A stretch of 64,000 bases of DNA from Sphingobium scionense (GTDB lineage: Bacteria > Pseudomonadota > Alphaproteobacteria > Sphingomonadales > Sphingomonadaceae). The position numbers and the translations under genes were made by a program. The stretch covers positions 124,001 to 188,000 of the forward strand of contig NZ_JACIEU010000001.1 in NCBI RefSeq assembly GCF_014197035.1. The letters run 5' to 3'. Under the pieces are notes generated by a model that saw nothing but the letters and a program-made list of their open reading frames with translations, was not told the origin of the DNA and made no database searches. Below are positions 26,223 through 34,373 of the stretch, in pieces. Each line of letters opens with the position of its first letter. The first letter of the stretch is position 1.

Positions 26223-27133
26223 AGCTGTCGCGCAGAAACCTGATCGCCGCCGGAGTCGCCGCAGCCGCCAGCCCCGCCATCGCCGCTGCGGCCGGCAAGG
26301 GATCATCCAATGCCGCCCGCTTCTCGCTCGGCTACGCCCCGCATGAAGGCAGCTTTGCCAGCCGGGGCGGATTGCTGGAGCAGATCGCCTATGCCGCCGA
26401 CCAGGGCTTTCGCGCCTGGGAGGATAATGAGGCGCGCAAGCGGCCGGTTGAGCAACAGGAGGCCATGGCCAAGGCGCTGGCGCAGCGCGGCATGACCATG
26501 GGCGTGTTCGTCGCCAGCATGCCCAAATGGGCGGAGTTCCGCCCGCTGCTGGGCAGCAATGACGATGCCGAGCGCGAAGCCTTCCTGGCCGACATCCGCA
26601 CATCGGTGGAGGTCGCCAAGCGGCTGAACGCGAAACATGCGACCGTCGTCACCGGCTTCATGGACCGCAAGGTGCCGCAGGATATCCAGACCGGCCGGAT
26701 CATCGATTGCATGCGCCGCGCCGGCGACATCGTCGCGCCGCACGGCCTGACGCTGGTGATGGAGCCGCTCAACACCCGCACCAACCATCCCGGCGTCTAT
26801 ATGCAGTCGATCGCCCAGGGCTATGCGGTGGCGCGCGGCGCCAACAGTCCGGGCGTCAAGATATTGGCGGACCTCTATCATGAGCAGATCCAGTCCGGGA
26901 ACCTGATCCCGACGATGGAGGCCTGCTGGGCGGAGATCGGCTATATCCAGTTCGGCGACAATCCCGGCCGCAAGGAACCGGGCACTGGCGAGATCAACTA
27001 TGCCAATATCGTGCGCTGGCTAAGGGCACGCAATTATGGCGGCGTGATCGGCATGGAACATGGCAATTCGCTGGCCGGACGCGAGGGCGAGGATCGGCTG
27101 GTGGCCGCCTATCGCGCCATCGACCAAATATAG
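26219..27133 (+). CDS. Exported hydroxypyruvate-isomerase-like TIM-barrel protein
   Basis: A 304-residue protein with a Tat-type signal ('LSRRNLIAAGVAAAASPAIA'). The barrel part matches hydroxypyruvate isomerase-like sugar isomerases: 'LTLVMEPLNTRTNHPG', 'KILADLYHEQIQSGNLIP' and 'GYIQFGDNPGRKEPGTGEI' carry the metal-binding Glu, Asp, His and Glu positions. Export separates it from true cytosolic hydroxypyruvate isomerase. In this context it probably acts on an oxidised sugar in the periplasm. It overlaps the MFS gene by four bases. Confidence 0.85.
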   Translation: MKLSRRNLIAAGVAAAASPAIAAAAGKGSSNAARFSLGYAPHEGSFASRGGLLEQIAYAADQGFRAWEDNEARKRPVEQQEAMAKALAQRGMTMGVFVASMPKWAEFRPLLGSNDDAEREAFLADIRTSVEVAKRLNAKHATVVTGFMDRKVPQDIQTGRIIDCMRRAGDIVAPHGLTLVMEPLNTRTNHPGVYMQSIAQGYAVARGANSPGVKILADLYHEQIQSGNLIPTMEACWAEIGYIQFGDNPGRKEPGTGEINYANIVRWLRARNYGGVIGMEHGNSLAGREGEDRLVAAYRAIDQI

Positions 27134-27151
27134 GATGAGAGGAGGACGAGG

Positions 27152-28003
27152 ATGAAAATCATCCCGACAGGCTTTGCAGGGACGGGTATCGCGCTGGCCA
27201 CGGCTCTGCTGGTGGGCACAGCGGCGCAGGCGCAAGACAAGCCTGGCAAGCTGGGCTTCAAGGACACGCCGATCCTGCCCGGCGGCAACTGGCACGTCCA
27301 TGATCCCGATCGCCCCGCCCCCACCGTCGTCACCCCGGCGGCACAGCCGGGCGGCGCACCGTCCGACGCGACCATCCTGTTCGACGGCAAGTCGCTCGAC
27401 GCATGGCGCGGCGAGCGCGGTCCCTGGACCGTGGAAAAGGGGATCATGACCATCCCGCCCCGCAGCCAGAGCGGCGGCGAGAACAGCCTGATCTCCAAGC
27501 AGGAATTTGGCGACGTCCAGCTCCATCTGGAATTTCGTTCGCCCAATCCGCCGACCAAAAGCTCGCAGGATCGCGGCAATAGCGGCATCTGGTTCATGCA
27601 GCGCTACGAAGTGCAGATCCTGGATGGCTACAACAACGCCACCTACGCCGACGGCACGGTCGGCGCGGTCTATGCCTGGAAGCCGCCACTGGTGAACCCG
27701 TCGCGCCAGCCGGGCGAATGGCAGAGCTATGACATCATCTTCGAACGGCCGCGTTTCGCCGCCGACGGCAGCCTGGTCCGGCCCGCCTATGTCACCGCGC
27801 TGCTGAACGGCGTGCTGGTGCAAAATCATCAGGCGATGCTGGGCACCACCAAATGGCGTTCGCTCGCCCAATATCAGGCCCATGGGGACAAGGCGCCGAT
27901 CCAGCTGCAGGATCATGACAGCCCCGTGTCGTTCCGCAACATCTGGGTTCGGCCGCTGCCGGACGAAGCCATCGCACAAGATCTGAAGGGAGCAGGACAA
28001 TGA
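27152..28003 (+). CDS. DUF1080 (3-keto-disaccharide hydrolase) family exported protein
   Basis: A 283-residue protein with a Sec signal peptide ('GIALATALLVGTAAQAQ') and one DUF1080 domain of concanavalin-like fold: 'ATILFDGKSLDAWRGERG', 'LISKQEFGDVQLHLEFRSP' and 'GNSGIWFMQRYEVQILDGY'. Members act on 3-keto-glycosides, splitting the bond that has been labilised by C3 oxidation. It lies directly before the dehydrogenase subunit gene (four-base overlap) and is the strongest clue to the cluster's chemistry. GAGGAGGACGAGG precedes the ATG. Confidence 0.88.
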   Translation: MKIIPTGFAGTGIALATALLVGTAAQAQDKPGKLGFKDTPILPGGNWHVHDPDRPAPTVVTPAAQPGGAPSDATILFDGKSLDAWRGERGPWTVEKGIMTIPPRSQSGGENSLISKQEFGDVQLHLEFRSPNPPTKSSQDRGNSGIWFMQRYEVQILDGYNNATYADGTVGAVYAWKPPLVNPSRQPGEWQSYDIIFERPRFAADGSLVRPAYVTALLNGVLVQNHQAMLGTTKWRSLAQYQAHGDKAPIQLQDHDSPVSFRNIWVRPLPDEAIAQDLKGAGQ

Positions 28004-28563
28004 TGGACCGCAGACATGCGCTGGCGGGCATGGTCGCCATGTTCGGCGCCGGGCTGTTCGCGCCGCTGGCACGCGCCGCCGGAGTGATACCGGCCGCTGG
28101 CGTGATCGACCAGGGCGCGCCCAGCCTGCAACTGTTCACGCCCGATCAGCGCGCGCTGATGACCGCACTGTGCGAACGCATCCTGCCGGCGACCGACACG
28201 CCCGGCGCGATCGAGGCCGGCGTCCCCGCCTATATCGAGAAATTGCTGGCCGACTGGTCGGTGGCGGAGGATCGCGATCCGATCATCGCCGGCCTTGCCG
28301 AAATCGATGCGCGCAGCTGGCAGGATTACAAGATTCCCGCGACCAAGGCATCGGCGGCGCAGCATGATGCACTGCTGACCCTGGCGATGAACGACCAGAT
28401 TCCCAAGGGCGAGGAGTTTTTCGAAGCGTTCCGGCAGATGGTGATCGTGGGCTATTACACGTCCGAGATCGGGATCACCCAGGAACGCGAATATCTGCCG
28501 GTGCCGGGCGAATATAACGGCGCCTTCCCCTATTCCCAGGTCAACAAGGTCTATTCCGCATGA
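28000..28563 (+). CDS. Gluconate 2-dehydrogenase subunit 3 family protein
   Basis: A 187-residue protein with a twin-arginine-like N terminus ('MDRRHALAGMVAMFGAGLFA'). The pattern 'LTALCERILPATDTPGA' in its mutated local form ('MTALCERILPATDTPGAIEA') is the family hallmark. Small subunits of this type accompany periplasmic GMC dehydrogenases and carry the Tat signal that exports the complex; the GMC subunit at 29451 has no signal of its own, which fits. It overlaps the DUF1080 gene and the next isomerase gene by four bases each. Confidence 0.87.
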   Translation: MMDRRHALAGMVAMFGAGLFAPLARAAGVIPAAGVIDQGAPSLQLFTPDQRALMTALCERILPATDTPGAIEAGVPAYIEKLLADWSVAEDRDPIIAGLAEIDARSWQDYKIPATKASAAQHDALLTLAMNDQIPKGEEFFEAFRQMVIVGYYTSEIGITQEREYLPVPGEYNGAFPYSQVNKVYSA

Positions 28564-29408
28564 ACCTCAACCGTCGTTCCATGATGCTGGGCGCCGGCGG
28601 CCTGGCCGCCCTCGCTGCCTCCCCCTTCGCCGCGCAGGCCGCCAGGGCCTCCGGCAAGATCGCCAGCGTCGGCCTGCAACTCTACACCGTGCGCGAACTG
28701 TTCGCCGCCGATCCGGTCGCCACCTTGGAGAAGGTCGCCAAGGTCGGCTATCGCGAGGTCGAATTTGGCGGTGGCGGCTATGACGCCATGGACCACAAGC
28801 TGCTCCGCAGCACGATGGACCGGCTGGGCCTCACCTGCCCGTCGCTGCACATCGGCTATGACGCGCTGCTCGACAAGTTCGACGCCAGCGTGGCCATGGC
28901 AAAAACGCTGGGCGCGGGCACCGTCGTCCTGCCCTATATGGTCGACAAATATCGCAATGCGGAGGCGTGGAAGGCCGCGCTGGTCAACATCAACCGCTTC
29001 GGTGCGCAGCTCAAGGCCGCGGGCCTGGGCTTTGCCTATCATAATCATGATTTCGAATTCACCACCAAGCCGGACGGCGTCAGCCTGTTCGACCAGTTGG
29101 TCAAGGCGTGCGACCCCGAACTGGTGAAGATCGAACTGGATCTCTACTGGGCGATCTATGCCGGGCAGGATCCGCAGGCGTTGATCCGCAGCCTGGCCGG
29201 CCGCATCTATTCCTATCATGTGAAGGATATGCGCGCGGACCGCAGCATGACCTCGGTCGGCAGCGGCACGGTCGATTTCGCCGCCATCTTCAAGCTGAAC
29301 GCCATCGCCGGCGTCCAGCATTTCTATGTCGAGAATGACCAGGCGCCCGCGCCCTATATTCCCGACATCACCAAGAGCTTCCAAACGCTGCGCGCGCTGC
29401 GCTTCTGA
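28560..29408 (+). CDS. Exported sugar phosphate isomerase/epimerase family protein
   Basis: A 282-residue protein with a Tat-type signal ('MNLNRRSMMLGAGGLAALAA'). The TIM barrel carries 'YHNHDFEF', 'VKIELDLYWAIYAG' and 'YSYHVKDMRADRS', the usual metal and substrate positions. It is one of three isomerase-fold proteins in the cluster and the second with an export signal. It lies between the two subunit genes of the sugar dehydrogenase, which suggests it handles the oxidised product in the periplasm. Confidence 0.85.
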   Translation: MNLNRRSMMLGAGGLAALAASPFAAQAARASGKIASVGLQLYTVRELFAADPVATLEKVAKVGYREVEFGGGGYDAMDHKLLRSTMDRLGLTCPSLHIGYDALLDKFDASVAMAKTLGAGTVVLPYMVDKYRNAEAWKAALVNINRFGAQLKAAGLGFAYHNHDFEFTTKPDGVSLFDQLVKACDPELVKIELDLYWAIYAGQDPQALIRSLAGRIYSYHVKDMRADRSMTSVGSGTVDFAAIFKLNAIAGVQHFYVENDQAPAPYIPDITKSFQTLRALRF

Positions 29409-29450
29409 CCCCCACCTGCCTCAAGACAGAAAGATCCAGGAGAGGACATC

Positions 29451-31133
29451 ATGGCTTCGACAGACAGGTACGATGCGATCGTCATCGGTTCGGGCATCAG
29501 CGGCGGCTGGGCCGCCAAGGAATTGACGGAAAAGGGGCTGCGGGTGCTGATGCTCGACCGTGGCCACATGGTCGAGCATGGCGAGGATTATACCTATGAC
29601 GGCAAGCCCGCTTATGAGGTGCCCGCCCGCAACATCATGCCCGACCCAATCAAGCAGAGCGATTATTTCATCGCCCAGCATGGCTATGTCGCGCCCAGCA
29701 ACCAGGCCTTCTACAATAATGACCGCCTGAACCCCTATGATTATGGCGCCGGCAGTAAATTCTACTGGATCCGCCCTGGCGCGGTCGGCGGCAAGTCGCT
29801 GATCTGGGGCCGCTGGAGCTTCCGCTGGAGCCCGGCCGATTTCGAGGCGAACAAGCGCGAGGGCATCGGCGGCGACTGGCCGATCCGCTATGAGGATCTG
29901 GTCCCCTGGTACAGTTATGTCGAAAAATATATCGGCGTATCGGGATCGCGCGAGAAGCTGCCTTATCTGCCCGACAGCGAGTTCCAGCCGCCGATGCCGA
30001 TGAACATCGCTGAAAAATGGATGAAGCAGCGGCTGGAAACGCAATTCCCCGGCCGCAAGATGATCAATGCGCGCCTGTCCAACATGACCGAGGACAAGCC
30101 CGAACAGAACCGCACGAAATGCCAGCTGCGCAACCAGTGCGGCAATGGCTGTTCCTTCGGCGCCTATTTCTCGACCCAGGCGGTCACCCTGCCGGCCGCG
30201 CGCGCGACCGGGCGGCTGACCTTGCGGTCCGACGCGGTCGTCACCAACCTCGATTATGATCCGGCAACCAAGAAGGTCAGCGGCGTGCGCTTCGTCGATG
30301 CCAAGACCGGACAGGCCGAAACCGTGACCGCGCGGCTGGTCTTCCTGTGCGCGTCCACGCTCGCCTCGACCCAGATCCTGATGAACTCGCGCCCGGCGGG
30401 CAGCGGCAAGAGCCATTTCGACAGCAGCGGGACGCTGGGCCGCTATATCATGGACCATATCTTCCGCGTCGGGGTGAAGGGCGACATTCCCGGCATGGAG
30501 GAGTTCATCGAATATGGCCGCCGCCCCGGCGCCATCTATGTCCCGCGCTTCCGCAACAATGGCGACAGCGAAGATGTCGGCTTCAAGCGCGGCTATGGCT
30601 ATCAGGGCGGCGCCTATCGCGAGCCGTCCAAGCCGGTCGGCTTCGGCGCGTCGATGAAGCAGGGCATGCGCAAATATGGCGGCTGGAAATTCCAGATGGG
30701 CGCCTTTGGCGAATGCCTGCCCTATGAGGATAATTATGTCGCGCTGAGTCCCGACAAGACCGACCGGTTCGGCATGCCGCTGATGCAGTTCAACGTCACC
30801 TTCCGCGACAATGAGATGCGGATGATGGCGGATGCCCGCGAACAGGGCGAAAAGATGCTGCGTGCCGCGGGCCTGACCAACGTCACCAGTTCGGTCCGCG
30901 AACATGTGCCGGGCGACGCTATCCATGAAATGGGCGGCGCACGCATGGGCGCCGATCCGCGCGCATCGGTGCTCAACCAGTGGAGCCAGGCGCATGATGC
31001 CAGCAATTTGTTCGTCACCGACGGCGCGCAGATGGCCTCCATCTCCTGCGTCAATCCGTCGCTGACCTTCATGGCGCTGACCGCCCGCGCGGTCGACCAT
31101 GCGGTCAAGGAAATGAAGGCGGGCCGGGTCTGA
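29451..31133 (+). CDS. GMC-family FAD sugar dehydrogenase (glycoside 3-dehydrogenase-like catalytic subunit)
   Basis: A 560-residue flavoprotein. The dinucleotide motif is 'AIVIGSGISGGWAAKEL' near the N terminus; 'GKSLIWGRWSFRW' and the C-terminal 'HEMGGARMGADPRASVLN' give the FAD and active-site histidine regions, ending with 'CVNPSLTFMALT'. A cysteine cluster ('CQLRNQCGNGC', about residues 224-234) is typical of the gluconate/glucoside dehydrogenase branch and may hold an iron-sulfur cluster. There is no signal peptide; export would go with the Tat-carrying small subunit. With the cytochrome and the DUF1080 hydrolase it suggests C3 oxidation of glycosides. The preceding 42 nt contain AGGAGAGG. 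Confidence 0.9.
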   Translation: MASTDRYDAIVIGSGISGGWAAKELTEKGLRVLMLDRGHMVEHGEDYTYDGKPAYEVPARNIMPDPIKQSDYFIAQHGYVAPSNQAFYNNDRLNPYDYGAGSKFYWIRPGAVGGKSLIWGRWSFRWSPADFEANKREGIGGDWPIRYEDLVPWYSYVEKYIGVSGSREKLPYLPDSEFQPPMPMNIAEKWMKQRLETQFPGRKMINARLSNMTEDKPEQNRTKCQLRNQCGNGCSFGAYFSTQAVTLPAARATGRLTLRSDAVVTNLDYDPATKKVSGVRFVDAKTGQAETVTARLVFLCASTLASTQILMNSRPAGSGKSHFDSSGTLGRYIMDHIFRVGVKGDIPGMEEFIEYGRRPGAIYVPRFRNNGDSEDVGFKRGYGYQGGAYREPSKPVGFGASMKQGMRKYGGWKFQMGAFGECLPYEDNYVALSPDKTDRFGMPLMQFNVTFRDNEMRMMADAREQGEKMLRAAGLTNVTSSVREHVPGDAIHEMGGARMGADPRASVLNQWSQAHDASNLFVTDGAQMASISCVNPSLTFMALTARAVDHAVKEMKAGRV

Positions 31134-31206
31134 CAGGGCCGGCCCCCTCCCGACGCTGTGCTGCGCCGCAAAACCGGCTATCAGGGGCCATGAGGATGAT
31201 CTTCTG

Positions 31207-32241
31207 ATGGCCAGGCGGCGGGAAAATGGCGTGACGATCCGCGCCGTGGCGGAACGGGCCGGCGTGTCGGCGATGACGGTATCCAACGTCATCAACGGCG
31301 CCGGCCGGGCCAGCGTAGCAACCGTCGCGACGGTGCAGGCGGCGATCGCGGAACTGGGCTATGTGCCCAATCTGGCTGCCCGCCGCCTGGCCAAGGCGCG
31401 GGCGACGACGGTGGGCCTCATCTACAGCAACCGGCGCACGCCCTTTCTCGACGCGGTGCTGGTCGGATCGCTGCGCGCGACCAATGCCAATGGACTGCAA
31501 CTGATCCTGCGCGACGGCGATGGCGTGACGCTGGACGAAGCCGAACGCATCGCCCAGGAACTGGTGCGCAGCGGCGCCGACGCGCTGCTGCTGATCCCGC
31601 CCTTTGCCGAACAGTTGAGCGGATCGGCGATATTGCCGGCGCTCGGCGTGCCCTTTGCCGCGATCGCCACCGGCACGCCGCTGTCGGGCATATCGACGGT
31701 GCGGATCGACAATCAGGCGGCGATGCAGGCGCTGACCCGGCGCGTCATTGCCGATGGCCATCGCCGCATCGCCTATGTCGCCGGCCCCGATCATTACAGC
31801 GTGGTCGCCGCCCGGCTCGACGGCTTCTACGCCGCCTTGCAGGATGCCGGCCTGCGCGTGGACGACAGTTTGATCGTCGAGCATGGCGCGTTCGACCATG
31901 CGTCCGGCATGGCGGCGGCGCAGACCCTGCTCGCCCGGCCCGACCGGCCGACCGCGATCCTGTGCAGCAGCGACGATCTGGCGGCGGGCGTCATCGCCCA
32001 GGCGGGACAGATGGGGCTGACCCTGCCCCATGATCTGAGCGTCACCGGGTTCGACGACACCATCCTCGCCTCGCGCGTCTGGCCGCCGCTGACCGTGATC
32101 CGCCAGCCGGTCGAGGACATGGCCTTTCGCGCCACCCAGTGCCTGATCGGCGCGCTCGGCAAGGGCGGGATGCGCGTCAGCGACGAGATATTCGACCATC
32201 AACTGGTGCAGCGCGCGTCGATTGCGCCGGCCAGTATTTAG
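31207..32241 (+). CDS. LacI-family transcriptional regulator
   Basis: A 344-residue protein. The N-terminal HTH is 'VTIRAVAERAGVSAMTVSNV' followed by a hinge helix ('NLAARRLAKARATTVGLIYS'). The rest is a periplasmic-binding-protein-like sugar sensor with 'ILCSSDDLAAGVIAQ' and 'VTGFDDTILASRVWPPLTVI' as typical marks. It follows the sugar dehydrogenase gene by 73 nt in the same direction and is the probable controller of the cluster, with TTTACCGGTAAA at 23377 as the candidate operator. The inducer is presumably a glycoside or keto sugar. Confidence 0.92.
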   Translation: MARRRENGVTIRAVAERAGVSAMTVSNVINGAGRASVATVATVQAAIAELGYVPNLAARRLAKARATTVGLIYSNRRTPFLDAVLVGSLRATNANGLQLILRDGDGVTLDEAERIAQELVRSGADALLLIPPFAEQLSGSAILPALGVPFAAIATGTPLSGISTVRIDNQAAMQALTRRVIADGHRRIAYVAGPDHYSVVAARLDGFYAALQDAGLRVDDSLIVEHGAFDHASGMAAAQTLLARPDRPTAILCSSDDLAAGVIAQAGQMGLTLPHDLSVTGFDDTILASRVWPPLTVIRQPVEDMAFRATQCLIGALGKGGMRVSDEIFDHQLVQRASIAPASI

Positions 32242-32296
32242 GGTTTCACCGGGTGGCGGTGATCGCCGCCCTTTCAGCAACAGGGGACAGAGCATC

Positions 32297-32719
32297 ATGG
32301 AAACGAGCAGAAGGGAATTGGCGGCGATGATGGCATTGGGCGGCGCAGGCATGGCCCTGACATCGGCACAGTCCTCGGCACAGGCAGCAACGCCAGTTCA
32401 GGCGAAACTGGTCCATCATGTCTTCTTCTGGCTGAAGCGGCCGGGCAATCAGGCCGATCGCGACCAGTTGATCGCCGGGCTGCGCACGCTGCGCGCAATT
32501 CCCGTGATCCGCGACCTGCAAATCGGCGTGCCCGCCAGCACCGAAAAGCGCGACGTGGTCGATTCCTCCTTCGACGTGTCGGAACTGATGGTCTTCGACA
32601 ATGCGGTCGACCAGAAAGTCTATCAGGACCACGAAATCCATCAGGCCTTCGTCAAATCCTGCGAACGTCTGTGGCAGAAGGTCGTGGTCTACGACATGCA
32701 GGTCGTGCCGGATCGCTGA
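32297..32719 (+). CDS. Dabb (stress-responsive alpha/beta barrel) domain protein with Tat-type signal
   Basis: A 140-residue protein starting at ATG 32297 (AGGGGA nine bases upstream). The N terminus 'METSRRELAAMMALGGAGMA' is a twin-arginine signal. The mature part, from 'LVHHVFFWLKRP' to 'HQAFVKSCERLWQKVVVYD', matches the small dimeric ferredoxin-like Dabb fold. The role in the cluster is unknown; Dabb proteins can be enzymes or stress proteins. It lies 55 nt after the LacI gene and may be co-transcribed. Confidence 0.82.
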   Translation: METSRRELAAMMALGGAGMALTSAQSSAQAATPVQAKLVHHVFFWLKRPGNQADRDQLIAGLRTLRAIPVIRDLQIGVPASTEKRDVVDSSFDVSELMVFDNAVDQKVYQDHEIHQAFVKSCERLWQKVVVYDMQVVPDR

Positions 32720-32785
32720 GCCGGGCATCGCAAGGCGGCCCGATCCGCGCTAAGGGTCGCTCATCAGCCTGAACGAGAGAAGATC

Positions 32786-33352
32786 ATGATTCTGCCGGAT
32801 ATTCTTGCCCCCACCTATGTCCAGATGCTGGGCGCTTTGTCGGCCTGGCTGGCCAAGGCCGAGGCCGGGACACAGGATGGCACGGCGCATACATTGCCAG
32901 GCGCGCGCCTGGCGCCGGACATGTTTCCGCTGTCGACCCAGATCCGCTTCGCCTGCGTGCAGGCGCAGGAGGGCATGTACCGGCTGCGCGACGAAGCCTT
33001 TCCGCCGCTGGTCGGGCAATTGCTCGACGAAGGTCGCAATGCCGGCGAGTGCCCCGGATCGATCGCCGACGCGCAGGCGAGAATAGCCGAGACCATCGCG
33101 ATCGTGGAAAGCCTTGCAGCGGATGCGCCGTCCATCGATCCGGCGGCGCCGATCACTCATGCGCTGCCGCAGGGCATGATCTTCGACCTCACCGCCGGGC
33201 AATTTGTCCGCGACTGGGCGCTGCCGCAATTCTACTTCCACATCATGACCGCCTACGCGATCCTGCGGGCGCAGGGCGTGGATCTGGGCAAGGTCGATTA
33301 TGTGGCGCACATGTTCCCCTATTTGCGGCCCGGTACCCTGCCTGCGCAATGA
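32786..33352 (+). CDS. DUF1993-family protein
   Basis: A 188-residue soluble protein similar in pattern to DUF1993 (DinB-like four-helix) proteins: 'TYVQMLGALSAWLAKAEA', 'LSTQIRFACVQAQEG' and 'FYFHIMTAYAILRAQGVDLG'. The function is not known. It ends the compact core-like part of the window; after it comes about 1 kb without convincing genes and then accessory DNA. Confidence 0.75.
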   Translation: MILPDILAPTYVQMLGALSAWLAKAEAGTQDGTAHTLPGARLAPDMFPLSTQIRFACVQAQEGMYRLRDEAFPPLVGQLLDEGRNAGECPGSIADAQARIAETIAIVESLAADAPSIDPAAPITHALPQGMIFDLTAGQFVRDWALPQFYFHIMTAYAILRAQGVDLGKVDYVAHMFPYLRPGTLPAQ

Positions 33353-34373
33353 GGTGAAACGGCTTGGGTCCGCCAGCAGGCGCTGGTTCGCGGCCACCTC
33401 CTGCTTTCACGCGCTCCGATCATATAGGGCTTCCACCCCAGCCTGACTGCGCGTCAGTGATTCCGATGAGCGGTTGAGATGCATCTTGCCCGGTGCCCCG
33501 ACAATTCATGCGGGATGCGAACGCGATGCTGGTAGAGCGCGCTTCCCCGCCACCGACCGATTATCCGCCTGTACGACACGCCTGCGTCGCACTTAGACCA
33601 AAGAGTTTCCATTATTGCAGTTCGTTAAGTCATCCTGGCAGGCATTTCGTGCCGCCCCCCGTTGCTGCGGTCAGAACACAAGGGTCCGACAAACATTGTT
33701 CAGCGCTTTTCGGGAAAATGGTGCGCTTACGGGACTCATGTTATTTCACTACCAATTTGATTATACAGGCTAATTTCTACTGATTTATGCGAGAGGCCCC
33801 CGCATAAGCCCCCAAAAAAATTTCGGCGAAACCGGCGTGAATTCGAGTCCTGTCTGACCTTTCGGTAGCCAATCGTACACCAGTCGAGTTCACCGCCGAT
33901 CTCTGGTTTCAACCCTCTGTCGCCATTCCGCGGCCAATTTTTTGTTCCTTGGTCCGGTCGGTCCGCTAACCGGCAGGTCGCGACCAGGGTCAGCCATTCG
34001 CGTTCGCTCGGGCGGATGTCTGGTCCCGCCATTAGCTGCCACTCGATCTGATCAAGGCCGAAGATGGGAACGAGCCGAGCGGGCGATCATCTGCGCGGAC
34101 ACCAAACCTCAGGGCGCGGACCGGCACGTCAGAACTCTGGAGGAGAACGGCCAGGCCGTTTTCGGGTCCGGACAGGCGAATAGCAAACGTCCGCTCATTC
34201 AAACCGCGGGGCAGCTATAGCTGCTCGTGTCGGCTGAAGCAGCCGTTGGGCGTTTCGATCAAATGTCGCCATTAAAAACGTGACTGACAATTTAGCTTGC
34301 ACTTAAGACGTAAGGTGCACCTGAGTAACGTAATGCGGTTATTCGGGTCTGCAGGGCGAGAGAGGGAGATGTT
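33353..34373. other. Gene-poor junction between core-like and accessory regions
   Basis: About 1.02 kb with only short frames in all directions, none with a recognisable product or a good start. The base composition is lower in GC than on either side (for example 33720-33840). A hairpin TTATGCG/CGCATAA lies at 33785-33807, without a T tract. Near the next gene an imperfect inverted repeat TGCACTTA...TAAGGTGCA (34298-34319) could be an operator. No tRNA or attachment-site repeat was recognised. It probably contains the left edge of the island, but the exact point is not visible. Confidence 0.45.

Noticed and set aside
24684..26603. Long minus-strand frame opposite the MFS gene
   Set aside because: It consists of Arg/Gln/His-rich antisense sequence with no domain, against a clear MFS protein on the plus strand.
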